Source: JASHSH01 sp036490215
GTDB lineage: Bacteria > Pseudomonadota > Alphaproteobacteria > Rhodospirillales > Magnetospirillaceae
DNA: 64,000 nt
NCBI GenBank assembly: GCA_036490215.1
Contig: DASXEH010000017.1
Span: 123,369-187,368 of the forward strand
Direction of reading: 5' to 3'
This document shows, in pieces, positions 53,159 through 61,315 of the stretch. The notes under the pieces are model-generated. The model did no database searches, was not told the DNA's origin, and was given only the letters and a program-made list of their open reading frames with translations. Position numbers and translations under genes: made by a program. The stretch's first letter is position 1, and every line of letters begins with the position of its first letter.

Positions 53159-56100
53159 ATGGAGCGCTTATCGCTGCTCGAACTTGTAGAACAATGGCCC
53201 TACGCTCGGGAATTCGTGCTCGACACAATGGATCAGGAATTGATCCAGCACCACGGCGAACTAATGTTGTCGCGCTCCCTGAACATCGGGCGCATGGTAG
53301 CTTTTGTCGGCGCCGGTGTATCGATGTCATACGGACGCATCAGCTGGCGCGACCTTGTTCGGGAGGCACTTCAAGCGGCTGAAAGCGCCTATGGCGCCGC
53401 CCAAAAAGAATATGAGGATGCAGAGCATGCCAATGGCGTGAAGCGAGCCTTTGGTGCCAGATATCCGAGAATCAGAAAAGTTCGCGAAACGCTCGGCAAG
53501 CTCAAGCCTGAAGGTAGCGATGCTGATGCGTGGCTAAATCTTCGCCCCGCCCGCCTTCTCGTGCTGTTTCAGATTGCCCATGAGTTGGGGGAAGCCCTAC
53601 GTCGTATCAAAATTGATAGCGGCGTCAAAGATGAAACCAATCAGGTGCGAGGCAAGGTTCATCGTTTGGCGTACGATGATGCCGGTCATGCACTTCTCCT
53701 ACTCGAGGCCGCAGGGGCTAAGGGCCTGCTCGAGAGGTTTAGCGGCCCAATCGAGAAGCGCGCACTGACACGCAAATTGGAAAATACGTACCCGATCTAT
53801 CAGGAGATATTCAGTACCGCAATTTTCCATAAAGCCATAGAGAGCGCTAAATCTCAGCAAAACAGCCACCGCCTATCCGACACACTAATCAAGTTACTTT
53901 CAACGTTCGGGGATTACGCGGAAGCCACCGGGACGCGTTATCTCAACCCCACACACCGTTTTGCCGTCGCCGCAACCTTGGCGGCCTTGGACAAAAATTC
54001 GACTGAAAGCTTGCTACGCGATATAGATGCTGGGCTCCAGAAACGCGCTCAGGTTCGTATGCGCTCCGAGACGGTGGGAGCGGATCGCGATCCATTGCTG
54101 ATGCTGCATGCTAGTTTGGGAATCCGCCGCTTCATCACGACAAATTATGATTTGGACATTGAGCAGATGATGCTCGATCTCGGCCTCCGTCTGCGTACAG
54201 ACGGGAAGCGCTTCGTCGCAGAAAGCGTCAATGCCATCGAGGCTCGCGCACGTGACTTCGTCTTCGCTCGCGATCGCGCCGCGCATCTAATCGACTTCGC
54301 CGTCCAGGATGCGCGCTTGGCGATTGACCTTGTCCATCTTCACGGCCGCGCTACGGAGGGCGACAAGATTGTCGCAACCGAGGCCGACTACCAAGACCTC
54401 TATCTCCGCGATGATGGCAAACGTGACCTTCTAGATGGGGCAATCAATCTCGCCTTCCGCGGCAATGCCCTGCTTTTTGTTGGCAATGGCATGGGGGAGG
54501 ATGACCTATTACGGCCGCTGAGACATTTTATGAGTGAAACGCAGCGTGTGCGGGACTCCTCAGCCATCGCATTGCTTCCTGACTTGAAAGGCGATCAGGA
54601 TCGCGCCGAAGAAAAAGTGTCGCTGTTGAGACGTTACGGCGTGTATGCGGTACATTTCGGCCGCGGGCGACTGACATCGGAGCCCGGAATCGAAGACTAC
54701 ATACTACCGGATCTCGTCAAAATCGTGCGCTTCGTTCGAAAAGTTGTTCTTAAGATTGGGACAGAAGGCGACATTCCAGAGAGCTATAGCTTTTTTGCCG
54801 AACTGAAAGGACCAGATGCACCCAAGCCGTCCTGGGAAAAGTGCGGTCAGTATGATGGGGGCGGCAATGCGATTGGTTTGAAAGAAATTGCAGACATCGA
54901 GATGCAATCGCCGATCCATATCAATTGCGAATTGAAGACGGTCAACTATCTAATCGACTTCTGCCTCCAAGCAAGCAAGTCAAACCCGCCAAGCACATCC
55001 GAGCGCGCAGCGGCAATAATTCTCGCCAATAACCTTGAGGACGCACTGGTTGCAGGTTTTCTGTCGGCGACCATAGCGCGGCTCCGAGCGCAATGGGATG
55101 TCTGGCGATCCTCATGGTTTGGTGATGTTCTCCCTCGCGCACCGCAAAGGCTGAGCGAGCTTCAAGTCATAGAGCAGTCGGATGCAGTAGCTTTCTGCCC
55201 GCAAATAGAGGCTTCGCGCATAGCGCGTCTCATTCATCCTGAGCTCCATCTAACGATCGACCGACGGCGTATGCTCGCCCTTCCTGACTATGATGACAAC
55301 ATCGATCACAAAGAACAGCAGTTGGGCAGACACTTTCACGTTCGCATGAGCCAGACATTGGCACAAACTTGTGCGGCTCTCGCCATTCACTTCCGAGACA
55401 GATTTCAATCCAAGCGTCGCGTCTTCGTGCTCGCCGGCCCCCGCGGAACCGGAAAGGGCCAATTTTTTGCGGCACTAACCGAGAAACGCGGGCTCATAAA
55501 ATTCTTCAATGCCATCTCCGGTCAGGAAGTCGGGCTGGAACCGGATGATTCTGCTTATATCGGCGCATTCGCCTTTAACTTCAGCTTCTCAGTCGAGATT
55601 GGATCAGGCTTCGACCGAGTTATACGCTTTCTGATCGATCGGTTTAGGGCGTCGTACAAACACGACCCCGAGTCGCTTCAACGATTCGACAGATTCTACA
55701 AGCAAGTGGCCAGCGAAAGCCCGACTGCATCGGGAGATCGTATTGGCGCTCTGGCATTCTTGATGAAGGTCGCAAGCGGGCAAGCGATTGAGCCCAATGA
55801 ATCCTTGAAAAAGCCACGTGGCCGCATTGCCATTTTTTTTAATGCGACGCATCTTCTTTTTAACCCGCTTGGCCACGCGAAAAGCGCTGACGTAGCCCGT
55901 GTGATGAATATCCTCCTCAATCCAGTTTATGCCGACGCCAAGATCGACCTGATTTTCATCACGGACGACAAGGGTCTCCCGATAGAGTTTCGTGACCGCC
56001 TGTCCAGGACCCCGCACGTCAGTCGCGGCACACCTTTGAATATCGAGAGTCCTTATCACCGCTGGTCGATGGAAGTCGTCAAAACTTTGCTTGATCCAAC

Positions 56101-58462
56101 GCGGACGCAAGTTGAGGACGCGGCTGCCATGCAAAGGATCAGCTTACGCATCGACTCAGAGGATCGCCGCAGATTCGATCCTGATAGAAATTGCGTTGGG
56201 TTTTTCTTCAGACTACGCCCATCAATTTTGGGCGTAGTCGTTGCGGCCGCATTCCCAAAAGTCTTCGCGGCCGTTGTTCTCAAAACGAGATACGACAACG
56301 CGACCGCCACTGAGCGAACCCAGCAGCCGTGGGATAAATTCAAGCTCGAGTTCGATCCAGAAAAGCAAGCTGCCGAAGCTTTGGGTGTAGCCGACTCGGA
56401 CGGCCGTATCGACAAAAGAAAATTTGTCGACCGGGTCCACAGCAGCGAATGGCCCGAAGCGGGCACTCTGGGAAAAGCGGGGAGCGGAGATTCCTCGCTG
56501 GTCGATTCAGCCTTCAGGAAATATTACAAAGCCTTCGGCGGCAGTCGGTTTGCTCTTACCATTGTATTTGCGGCGGCAGACGAAGACTTGGATGTGAGAA
56601 AGCAGCCGAGCGATGCCGTTGGCACGCTCGACATGATCTACGCCGAGGCTGGAGGCATAGAGGACCCGTCCCGCCAAGACGCCATCGTCCGCGCGGTTCT
56701 TGCGCAGCACCGTCGTCGCGGTATCCGCAAGGAGTATTTTAATAAAATTTTCCTGAGACGATTTGACCCCTCGGGCTTGCTAATGCCGACTGACGAGGAA
56801 TGGCCGCGTTGCCTCCGCATACTGTCAGAGCTGTGCGACGAAATGCTTGTCGTTCTGTCGATGGTCGGCCATCCGATCGAAGCGGACTGTGTTGTGGCGT
56901 TGCATTTTAAAGCACTCGACGAATGGCCCGGCGCGCCATTGGAAAGCGACGAAGTCAAAGAGCGGATTCTTTTATGCGTTCTGGAAATCCTGGTCTGGCG
57001 TTGCCTTGTCTTTCGTTTTATCCCGCAGAAGTCTTTCGACGAGAGTGGTCGAGTGGTGTCTAATGGCGGGAGGGGCGGTGAGAGCCGCTTTGGTGTCCAC
57101 CGGCATATCCAACGACATGTGTTTCGTCATCTCGAGCAACCGCTGGTCGAACATGCGGAAATCGAGTCCTATATGCCCACGTTATATGCCCATCAACCCA
57201 ACGACTTGCCCTACCCGACTGCGGCCGCTCAGGACAGGATTCGCGAAATCGTAGCCGTATTGTCCCGGTACCCGTCACGGCGACGCCTGGGAGAACGTGA
57301 TGTGAGTTCTGCAGTAGCCAGCGATGCGGAACGGCAGATTCGCATGCTTCGCGCTGCCTATGGCGTCATCCGGACCGTTTATGGCGTCGGTGTAGTGGCG
57401 CGTTTTCACGAATACGACTCCGAGGAGATTAGACCGCGGGAAGGCTATTTTGAGGAACATAGACGCCAAGTGCGCTGGCTCTTGAAGCGCGCCAAAGATC
57501 TTGGCGCCGATGTGGTCAAGAAGCCAAATGCAGACGATTCCCGGCCTCCCTTCTATTCCGGTGAAATTGCCTGGCTCTACAACGAATGCGGGGTTCTGAG
57601 CCTAGCCCAGGGAGCCCTCGACGACGCAGGAGCGCTTTTTGCACAGGCTATCCGTTCTCTGAATCCAATCGAACGGCGCGGGGCGCCGGCGGCGCTCACA
57701 ACCCATATCCGGCTCAATCGAGCCTTAGTCGATATCGAACGGGGAAAATTGCGTAAGGCGCATGTCGCCCTCAGGGACATCATTGCTCAGGAAGACGAAC
57801 ATCGTGCCATCCGGTGGATCGCATTTGGCTATACCGGATTGATCGAGCATTTGCGTGGCGACCTTGATGAAGGGCAGAAATGCTACAGTAAATCGATCGA
57901 GGTCCTGACTTCGATGAAGCGTTATCGTGCTGCAAGCATCTTTGCGCGACACAATGCCGATTTGCATCGGCGTCTAGGCAAGGATGCGCTTCAAGAAGCG
58001 AGACGATTGGCGGACGAGGCTGTCAATTTGGCCGCTGCCGGCAGCCACTCAGATATTCTTCATCAGGCGCGTCTGTCCCGTTTGCAGATTGTCGCCACTG
58101 AGCAGGGCTCCGGGTCTTTCGCGCGCTTACGCAAAGAAATGGAAGACATTGAAGCATACGCCAAGACCATGGGCATGCCTCGCCTAGAGGTTGAGACATC
58201 TTATGTCGACGCATGGTTTCGAAGGCAGCTCGGCGATCTAACGCTCGCGATGAAGCGAATCTCGCACAGCCTGGCAATCGCCAACGAATGCGACCTTGTC
58301 CTGCGAAAAATCGGAAGCATGCTATTGGCGGCCAGGATCAGCCGAGATTTGGATATGCGCGACGGTGCACGCGCACTCGCTATTACCGCCAAAGAAATGG
58401 CAATAGCAGCCGAATACTCAATTGCTCAAGATAGCGCGCAGACGCTCTTGGCATCGCTGTGA
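53159..58462 (+). CDS. SIR2-like / P-loop NTPase (STAND-like) / TPR protein, candidate anti-phage sensor (Avs5-like)
   Basis: A 1767-residue protein. The N-terminal SIR2-like NADase domain has VAFVGAGVSMSYG (GAG at 51-53), ITTNYDLDIEQMM (TTNYD 327-331), VHLHGRA with the catalytic-type His395, and NALLFVGNGMGEDD. The middle holds a P-loop, GPRGTGKG (760-767, Lys766), and a Walker-B-like strand RIAIFFN (889-895). The C-terminal 300 residues (from about 1465) read as TPR-like helices (for example NECGVLSLAQGALDDAGALF). SIR2 plus STAND plus repeats is the layout of AVAST type V (Avs5) proteins, which sense phage proteins and destroy NAD. A GGGGAG site precedes the ATG at 53159; a GTG at 53126 is in frame. 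No partner gene is attached. Confidence 0.82.
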   Translation: MERLSLLELVEQWPYAREFVLDTMDQELIQHHGELMLSRSLNIGRMVAFVGAGVSMSYGRISWRDLVREALQAAESAYGAAQKEYEDAEHANGVKRAFGARYPRIRKVRETLGKLKPEGSDADAWLNLRPARLLVLFQIAHELGEALRRIKIDSGVKDETNQVRGKVHRLAYDDAGHALLLLEAAGAKGLLERFSGPIEKRALTRKLENTYPIYQEIFSTAIFHKAIESAKSQQNSHRLSDTLIKLLSTFGDYAEATGTRYLNPTHRFAVAATLAALDKNSTESLLRDIDAGLQKRAQVRMRSETVGADRDPLLMLHASLGIRRFITTNYDLDIEQMMLDLGLRLRTDGKRFVAESVNAIEARARDFVFARDRAAHLIDFAVQDARLAIDLVHLHGRATEGDKIVATEADYQDLYLRDDGKRDLLDGAINLAFRGNALLFVGNGMGEDDLLRPLRHFMSETQRVRDSSAIALLPDLKGDQDRAEEKVSLLRRYGVYAVHFGRGRLTSEPGIEDYILPDLVKIVRFVRKVVLKIGTEGDIPESYSFFAELKGPDAPKPSWEKCGQYDGGGNAIGLKEIADIEMQSPIHINCELKTVNYLIDFCLQASKSNPPSTSERAAAIILANNLEDALVAGFLSATIARLRAQWDVWRSSWFGDVLPRAPQRLSELQVIEQSDAVAFCPQIEASRIARLIHPELHLTIDRRRMLALPDYDDNIDHKEQQLGRHFHVRMSQTLAQTCAALAIHFRDRFQSKRRVFVLAGPRGTGKGQFFAALTEKRGLIKFFNAISGQEVGLEPDDSAYIGAFAFNFSFSVEIGSGFDRVIRFLIDRFRASYKHDPESLQRFDRFYKQVASESPTASGDRIGALAFLMKVASGQAIEPNESLKKPRGRIAIFFNATHLLFNPLGHAKSADVARVMNILLNPVYADAKIDLIFITDDKGLPIEFRDRLSRTPHVSRGTPLNIESPYHRWSMEVVKTLLDPTRTQVEDAAAMQRISLRIDSEDRRRFDPDRNCVGFFFRLRPSILGVVVAAAFPKVFAAVVLKTRYDNATATERTQQPWDKFKLEFDPEKQAAEALGVADSDGRIDKRKFVDRVHSSEWPEAGTLGKAGSGDSSLVDSAFRKYYKAFGGSRFALTIVFAAADEDLDVRKQPSDAVGTLDMIYAEAGGIEDPSRQDAIVRAVLAQHRRRGIRKEYFNKIFLRRFDPSGLLMPTDEEWPRCLRILSELCDEMLVVLSMVGHPIEADCVVALHFKALDEWPGAPLESDEVKERILLCVLEILVWRCLVFRFIPQKSFDESGRVVSNGGRGGESRFGVHRHIQRHVFRHLEQPLVEHAEIESYMPTLYAHQPNDLPYPTAAAQDRIREIVAVLSRYPSRRRLGERDVSSAVASDAERQIRMLRAAYGVIRTVYGVGVVARFHEYDSEEIRPREGYFEEHRRQVRWLLKRAKDLGADVVKKPNADDSRPPFYSGEIAWLYNECGVLSLAQGALDDAGALFAQAIRSLNPIERRGAPAALTTHIRLNRALVDIERGKLRKAHVALRDIIAQEDEHRAIRWIAFGYTGLIEHLRGDLDEGQKCYSKSIEVLTSMKRYRAASIFARHNADLHRRLGKDALQEARRLADEAVNLAAAGSHSDILHQARLSRLQIVATEQGSGSFARLRKEMEDIEAYAKTMGMPRLEVETSYVDAWFRRQLGDLTLAMKRISHSLAIANECDLVLRKIGSMLLAARISRDLDMRDGARALAITAKEMAIAAEYSIAQDSAQTLLASL

Positions 58463-58572
58463 CCGATGGTGGCGCGCTGCTGTAGCCCGTGGTGTAATAG
58501 TTTCTTGTCAAACACGGCACCGGCTGACCGCTTGATGATGACCGGTCAGAGCCGCGCTTGCCCGAGCGCCGC

Positions 58573-58641
58573 CGCCGGTTCGATCACGCCGACCTATGAC
58601 GGCAACAGAAACCTCACCGGCGACGGAACCTTCAGTCCGGC
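58573..58641 (+). pseudogene. YD/RHS-repeat-like fragment
   Basis: In one plus-strand frame the sequence reads SITPTYDGNRNLTGDGTF, close to the YD repeat (YDxxGNLT..DG) of RHS proteins. It has no gene around it and partly overlaps the terminase fragment tail on the other strand, so the match could be partly chance. Reported as a possible remnant. Confidence 0.3.
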
Positions 58642-58785
58642 AGCCTCCACAAGATTCCGATAGTAAGCTACCATTCCCGGCTCTCGACCTGCCTTCTTGA
58701 ACCACTCGAGCATCTGAGCCGTCGAGTCGACTTGATCGTCATGTTTGCTGTTGGGAAACGTGGTGACTTCGTTGATATATGCGTC
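58594..58785 (-). pseudogene. Phage terminase large subunit, C-terminal fragment
   Basis: The reverse strand reads DAYINEVTTFPNSKHDDQVD, then STAQMLEWFKKAGREPGMV and AYYRNLVEAAG, ending at a stop at 58594. The block FPNxKHDDQVDSxxQ is the nuclease-domain C-terminal motif of tailed-phage terminase large subunits. Only about 60 residues remain and homology stops abruptly at about 58786, where the metallopeptidase fragment begins on the opposite strand. It shows that a prophage once lay here. Confidence 0.8.
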
Positions 58786-58919
58786 GAGCCTATGTGATCA
58801 CGCACGAGCTCTGCCACATCCCCTATGATAATCACGGACCAATGTTTTATAAGCTTTTGGGCAGAGTAATGCCTGACTGGGAACGATACAAAAACAAGCT
58901 GGAGCTCCAGCTAGCGTAG
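58779..58919 (+). pseudogene. YgjP/M48-type metallopeptidase, C-terminal fragment
   Basis: A 46-codon remnant reads AYVITHELCHIPYDNHGPMF and continues YKLLGRVMPDWERYKNKLE. HELCH is the zinc-binding HExxH-type motif (HELxH), and NHGPMF.. with MPDW is the standard C-terminus of YgjP-like (DUF45) peptidases. The N-terminal two thirds are gone. Genes of this family often lie beside type I restriction systems, so this may be the last trace of a lost defence locus. Confidence 0.75.
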
Positions 58920-59446
58920 TCGCAGATCGAGGCAAATCGCATGGAAGCTTCATCGGTGTGGCCGATTTGCCTCGCTAGCAGATGTTCGAAGACCGGCGAG
59001 TCGCCCGATGATTGCCCTTGAAAATCCTTTGATGGTTTGGTCGCCCAAATCGGCCTCCGGAGACAAATGGCCGATTCGCCCCTCAATCCGTTTCCAGTTC
59101 AGTCTCCGGGTCGCTCCGAATACGAGAAAAGCCCGCCAAAGACGGGCTTTTCTCGCCATTCGCAGTCTGGTTGTCGGTTAGCGTCCCGTCTGGTTGGTGG
59201 AACTGGAAGGACCCAAACCAGCAACCAGATCCAAGTCCTACCTCTAGAGAATAAATTCGATAAGCAGTGGTATTAGCCACGCGTTGGCCTTGATACATGG
59301 CTTGGCATTGTACAGACTGTCTTATAGTTTCGATTCTGACGTCGGATTCTTACAAAGAGATAGAACCCCGAACCAAAAGAAGCGGTTCCACTGCGGATTT
59401 CTATGGACACAGATTCAATGTGTAGGGGTATAAAAAAAACAATGGG
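58920..59446. other. Intergenic region before the CHASE2 gene
   Basis: About 530 bases with no gene that I can support; the short frames here lack recognisable sequence and one runs through the hairpin at 59124. It holds that terminator and presumably the promoter of the CHASE2-CHAT operon in the AT-rich last 150 bases. Confidence 0.5.
59124..59154. terminator. Bidirectional-type terminator hairpin
   Basis: A perfect 12-bp stem, gagaaaagcccg / cgggcttttctc, encloses loop ccaaaga. The A-run and T-run in the arms allow function on both strands. No intact gene ends next to it, so it probably belonged to a lost gene or insulates the CHASE2 operon. Confidence 0.8.
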
Positions 59447-60844
59447 ATGGGGCCTAAGGGATTGCGACGCGGAAACCTGAAGATCGTCGTGGCGGAGGCT
59501 CTTATCGCCATCGGCCTCTTTCTCGTCGATCCTTTCGACCTTTCGGCGCAAAAAGCGCGTATGATCGATCGTCTCATCGCTCGCCTTTCCGAATGGTCTT
59601 ATAAGTCTCCGGCCGCTGACAAGACCGCCGTGGTCCTGATTGATCAGGAGACGCTCGACAAGATACGAGCAGACTGGCCCTTCTCCTACGGTATCGACGT
59701 CGAAATGATCCGGCAGTTGGCCTGCGCGCATGCAGCGGCAGCATTCTTCGATTTCACTGCCGCGAATAAATACAATCTCGGACACGACAGCCTGCAATTG
59801 ATCGCGGCGGTCAGAGACTCTTCGTCAGTGCGCCACTGTGACGATGGAAGTCAACCCGGCAAAATTCCGATTTTCTTTGGCAAGACGCCGAAGATCAGTT
59901 CGCCCGCGGAGGACGAATTAGACGCCGGCGGACACGCGCTCTACATCGACACGACCGCCCCAGAAAGTATATATTCCGTCGGATTCGATGAATTCCCGGC
60001 TCAGCCGCTAGAAATTCGGGACATGACGCCGGCTTTCGGCCTAGCCAGAACGATCTGCGGCAACGCCGATGCAGACTCAGAGTTGAATTGTGCCGGGATC
60101 AAACAGGCCACGAACGATACACGGCCTCTGTCCCTCACATGGAATGCCTATACTAACGATCTGCAGCATGCGGTGCGGCTCACTGGTGGCTGTAGGAAGC
60201 CGCTTCCCTTTGACTTGAAGCGCATCAGAAACGTCATCGGTTACAGCATATTTGGCTGGTGGGAGAGCGCCAGTATCCAACGCTGCCCGCCGATTTTCAC
60301 TCTCAGTGGAGGGGACCTCTTTCCTGATTTCGCGGACATCGAACAACACGGGGATCGCAGGCCCTATCTGAAGGGACGCATTGTTTTCGTGGGCGTCGAT
60401 CTCTCGGGATTGCCCGATGTCGTTACCAGTCCCATCCATGGTCGGATTCCGGGCATATATGTCCATGCCATGGCTTTCGACAATCTCGTGAAATTCGGTG
60501 ATGACTATTACTCGACGCCTTCGGATTCCGACACATATGTATTCTTGGCTGTATATTTCTTGGGAATGGGATTGATCGGCGAGTTCGTATCGCCAGCGGC
60601 ATCTTTCTGGGTCCGCCGCCTGGAGAAAAAGCCCGCAGGCCGTTCCCACCTCTTTGGTTGGCGATTCCATTTTGCGTGGACCGCATATTTCGCGCCCTTC
60701 ATTCTCTGGAATGCCATTCTTTTGGGTGTCGTCGTGATGCTCCGATGGCCGGCATCGACCGTTCTGGAAATGCTCAGTTACGGTGTATTCACGACGTTGG
60801 CGGTTAAAGGAGCGGCCAGCATCTACTCGATGAAAGACGCGTAG
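59447..60844 (+). CDS. CHASE2 domain membrane protein without output domain
   Basis: A 465-residue protein. One N-terminal helix (LKIVVAEALIAIGLFLVDPF, about 11-28) leads to a long periplasmic domain (about 30-360) with VVLIDQETLDKI, FFDFTA, LKGRIVFVGVDLSGLPDVV and HGRIPGIYVHAMAFDNLV, the CHASE2 hallmarks. Three closing helices follow (about 363-385, 411-434, 438-460). CHASE2 proteins usually continue into a kinase, cyclase or other output domain; this one stops five residues after the last helix. The signal must pass to a partner, most likely the CHAT lipoprotein two genes on. Start ATG 59447; a TTG at 59462 with a better upstream G-rich stretch is possible. Confidence 0.85.
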   Translation: MGPKGLRRGNLKIVVAEALIAIGLFLVDPFDLSAQKARMIDRLIARLSEWSYKSPAADKTAVVLIDQETLDKIRADWPFSYGIDVEMIRQLACAHAAAAFFDFTAANKYNLGHDSLQLIAAVRDSSSVRHCDDGSQPGKIPIFFGKTPKISSPAEDELDAGGHALYIDTTAPESIYSVGFDEFPAQPLEIRDMTPAFGLARTICGNADADSELNCAGIKQATNDTRPLSLTWNAYTNDLQHAVRLTGGCRKPLPFDLKRIRNVIGYSIFGWWESASIQRCPPIFTLSGGDLFPDFADIEQHGDRRPYLKGRIVFVGVDLSGLPDVVTSPIHGRIPGIYVHAMAFDNLVKFGDDYYSTPSDSDTYVFLAVYFLGMGLIGEFVSPAASFWVRRLEKKPAGRSHLFGWRFHFAWTAYFAPFILWNAILLGVVVMLRWPASTVLEMLSYGVFTTLAVKGAASIYSMKDA

Positions 60845-60881
60845 TACACGAAACGAATCAACAAAACGAGTGAGGGCACAC

Positions 60882-61259
60882 ATGATCCGAATGTGCATTC
60901 TCGCGGTTCCCATCGTCTTTGTTATGGGCTCCGGAACCTTGTGGGCAGAGGACGAGCCGATCAACATATCGCGCATCAGCGCGGCGGCCGTCTGTCGGGA
61001 CCAAGCTGGTAATCTGCAGGATTACAAGCCACCCCAGAGTGGTTTTACGGCCTGGCTGGTATCGCCGAGCCTGGTGAGGATTTCATTCAACGGTAGAGAT
61101 TGTTTTCTCGCACGCAGTGCCGTGACCATCGGCCCTTCCGAGGAAAGGGCATGCCAAACAGCGGTCGTCAGCCAAGATTCCAAAGATAGCCTGGCTGGCA
61201 CGCGAGACGGTTCCGAGAACGACGAAAAGAAAGATTGCGCGAAAGATTCCAAGCCCTAG
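60882..61259 (+). CDS. Small secreted protein of the CHASE2-CHAT operon
   Basis: A 125-residue protein with a signal peptide (MIRMCILAVPIVFVMGSGTL with cleavage after WA-ED). The mature part contains four cysteines (VCRDQAG, DCFLARS, ACQTAVV and DCAKD) that could form two disulfides, and ends in a Lys/Asp/Ser-rich, probably flexible tail. I do not recognise a family. GAGGG lies six bases before the ATG at 60882; a GTG at 60870 is in frame. It lies 37 bases after the CHASE2 gene and 56 before the CHAT gene, so the three are probably one operon. Confidence 0.7.
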   Translation: MIRMCILAVPIVFVMGSGTLWAEDEPINISRISAAAVCRDQAGNLQDYKPPQSGFTAWLVSPSLVRISFNGRDCFLARSAVTIGPSEERACQTAVVSQDSKDSLAGTRDGSENDEKKDCAKDSKP

Positions 61260-61315
61260 CCGAAAATCAGAAGAGCGCATTTGCATGTAAATGACAAAAG
61301 ATCGGGGAGGCGTCC

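Noticed and set aside
52779..53330. A 183-codon minus-strand frame and a 107-codon plus-strand frame upstream of the SIR2 gene
   Set aside because: They overlap on opposite strands, the first also overlaps the SIR2 gene start, and neither has a good ribosome site or known motif.
52548..59200. A 14-base word cgtctggttggtgg on both sides of the SIR2 gene (about 52549 and 59187), possible attachment-site repeat
   Set aside because: Several 14-base repeats are expected by chance in 64 kb, the flanks differ, and no integrase or tRNA end is near.
59083..59298. A 71-codon minus-strand frame
   Set aside because: It runs through the perfect terminator hairpin at 59124-59154 and has no recognisable sequence.
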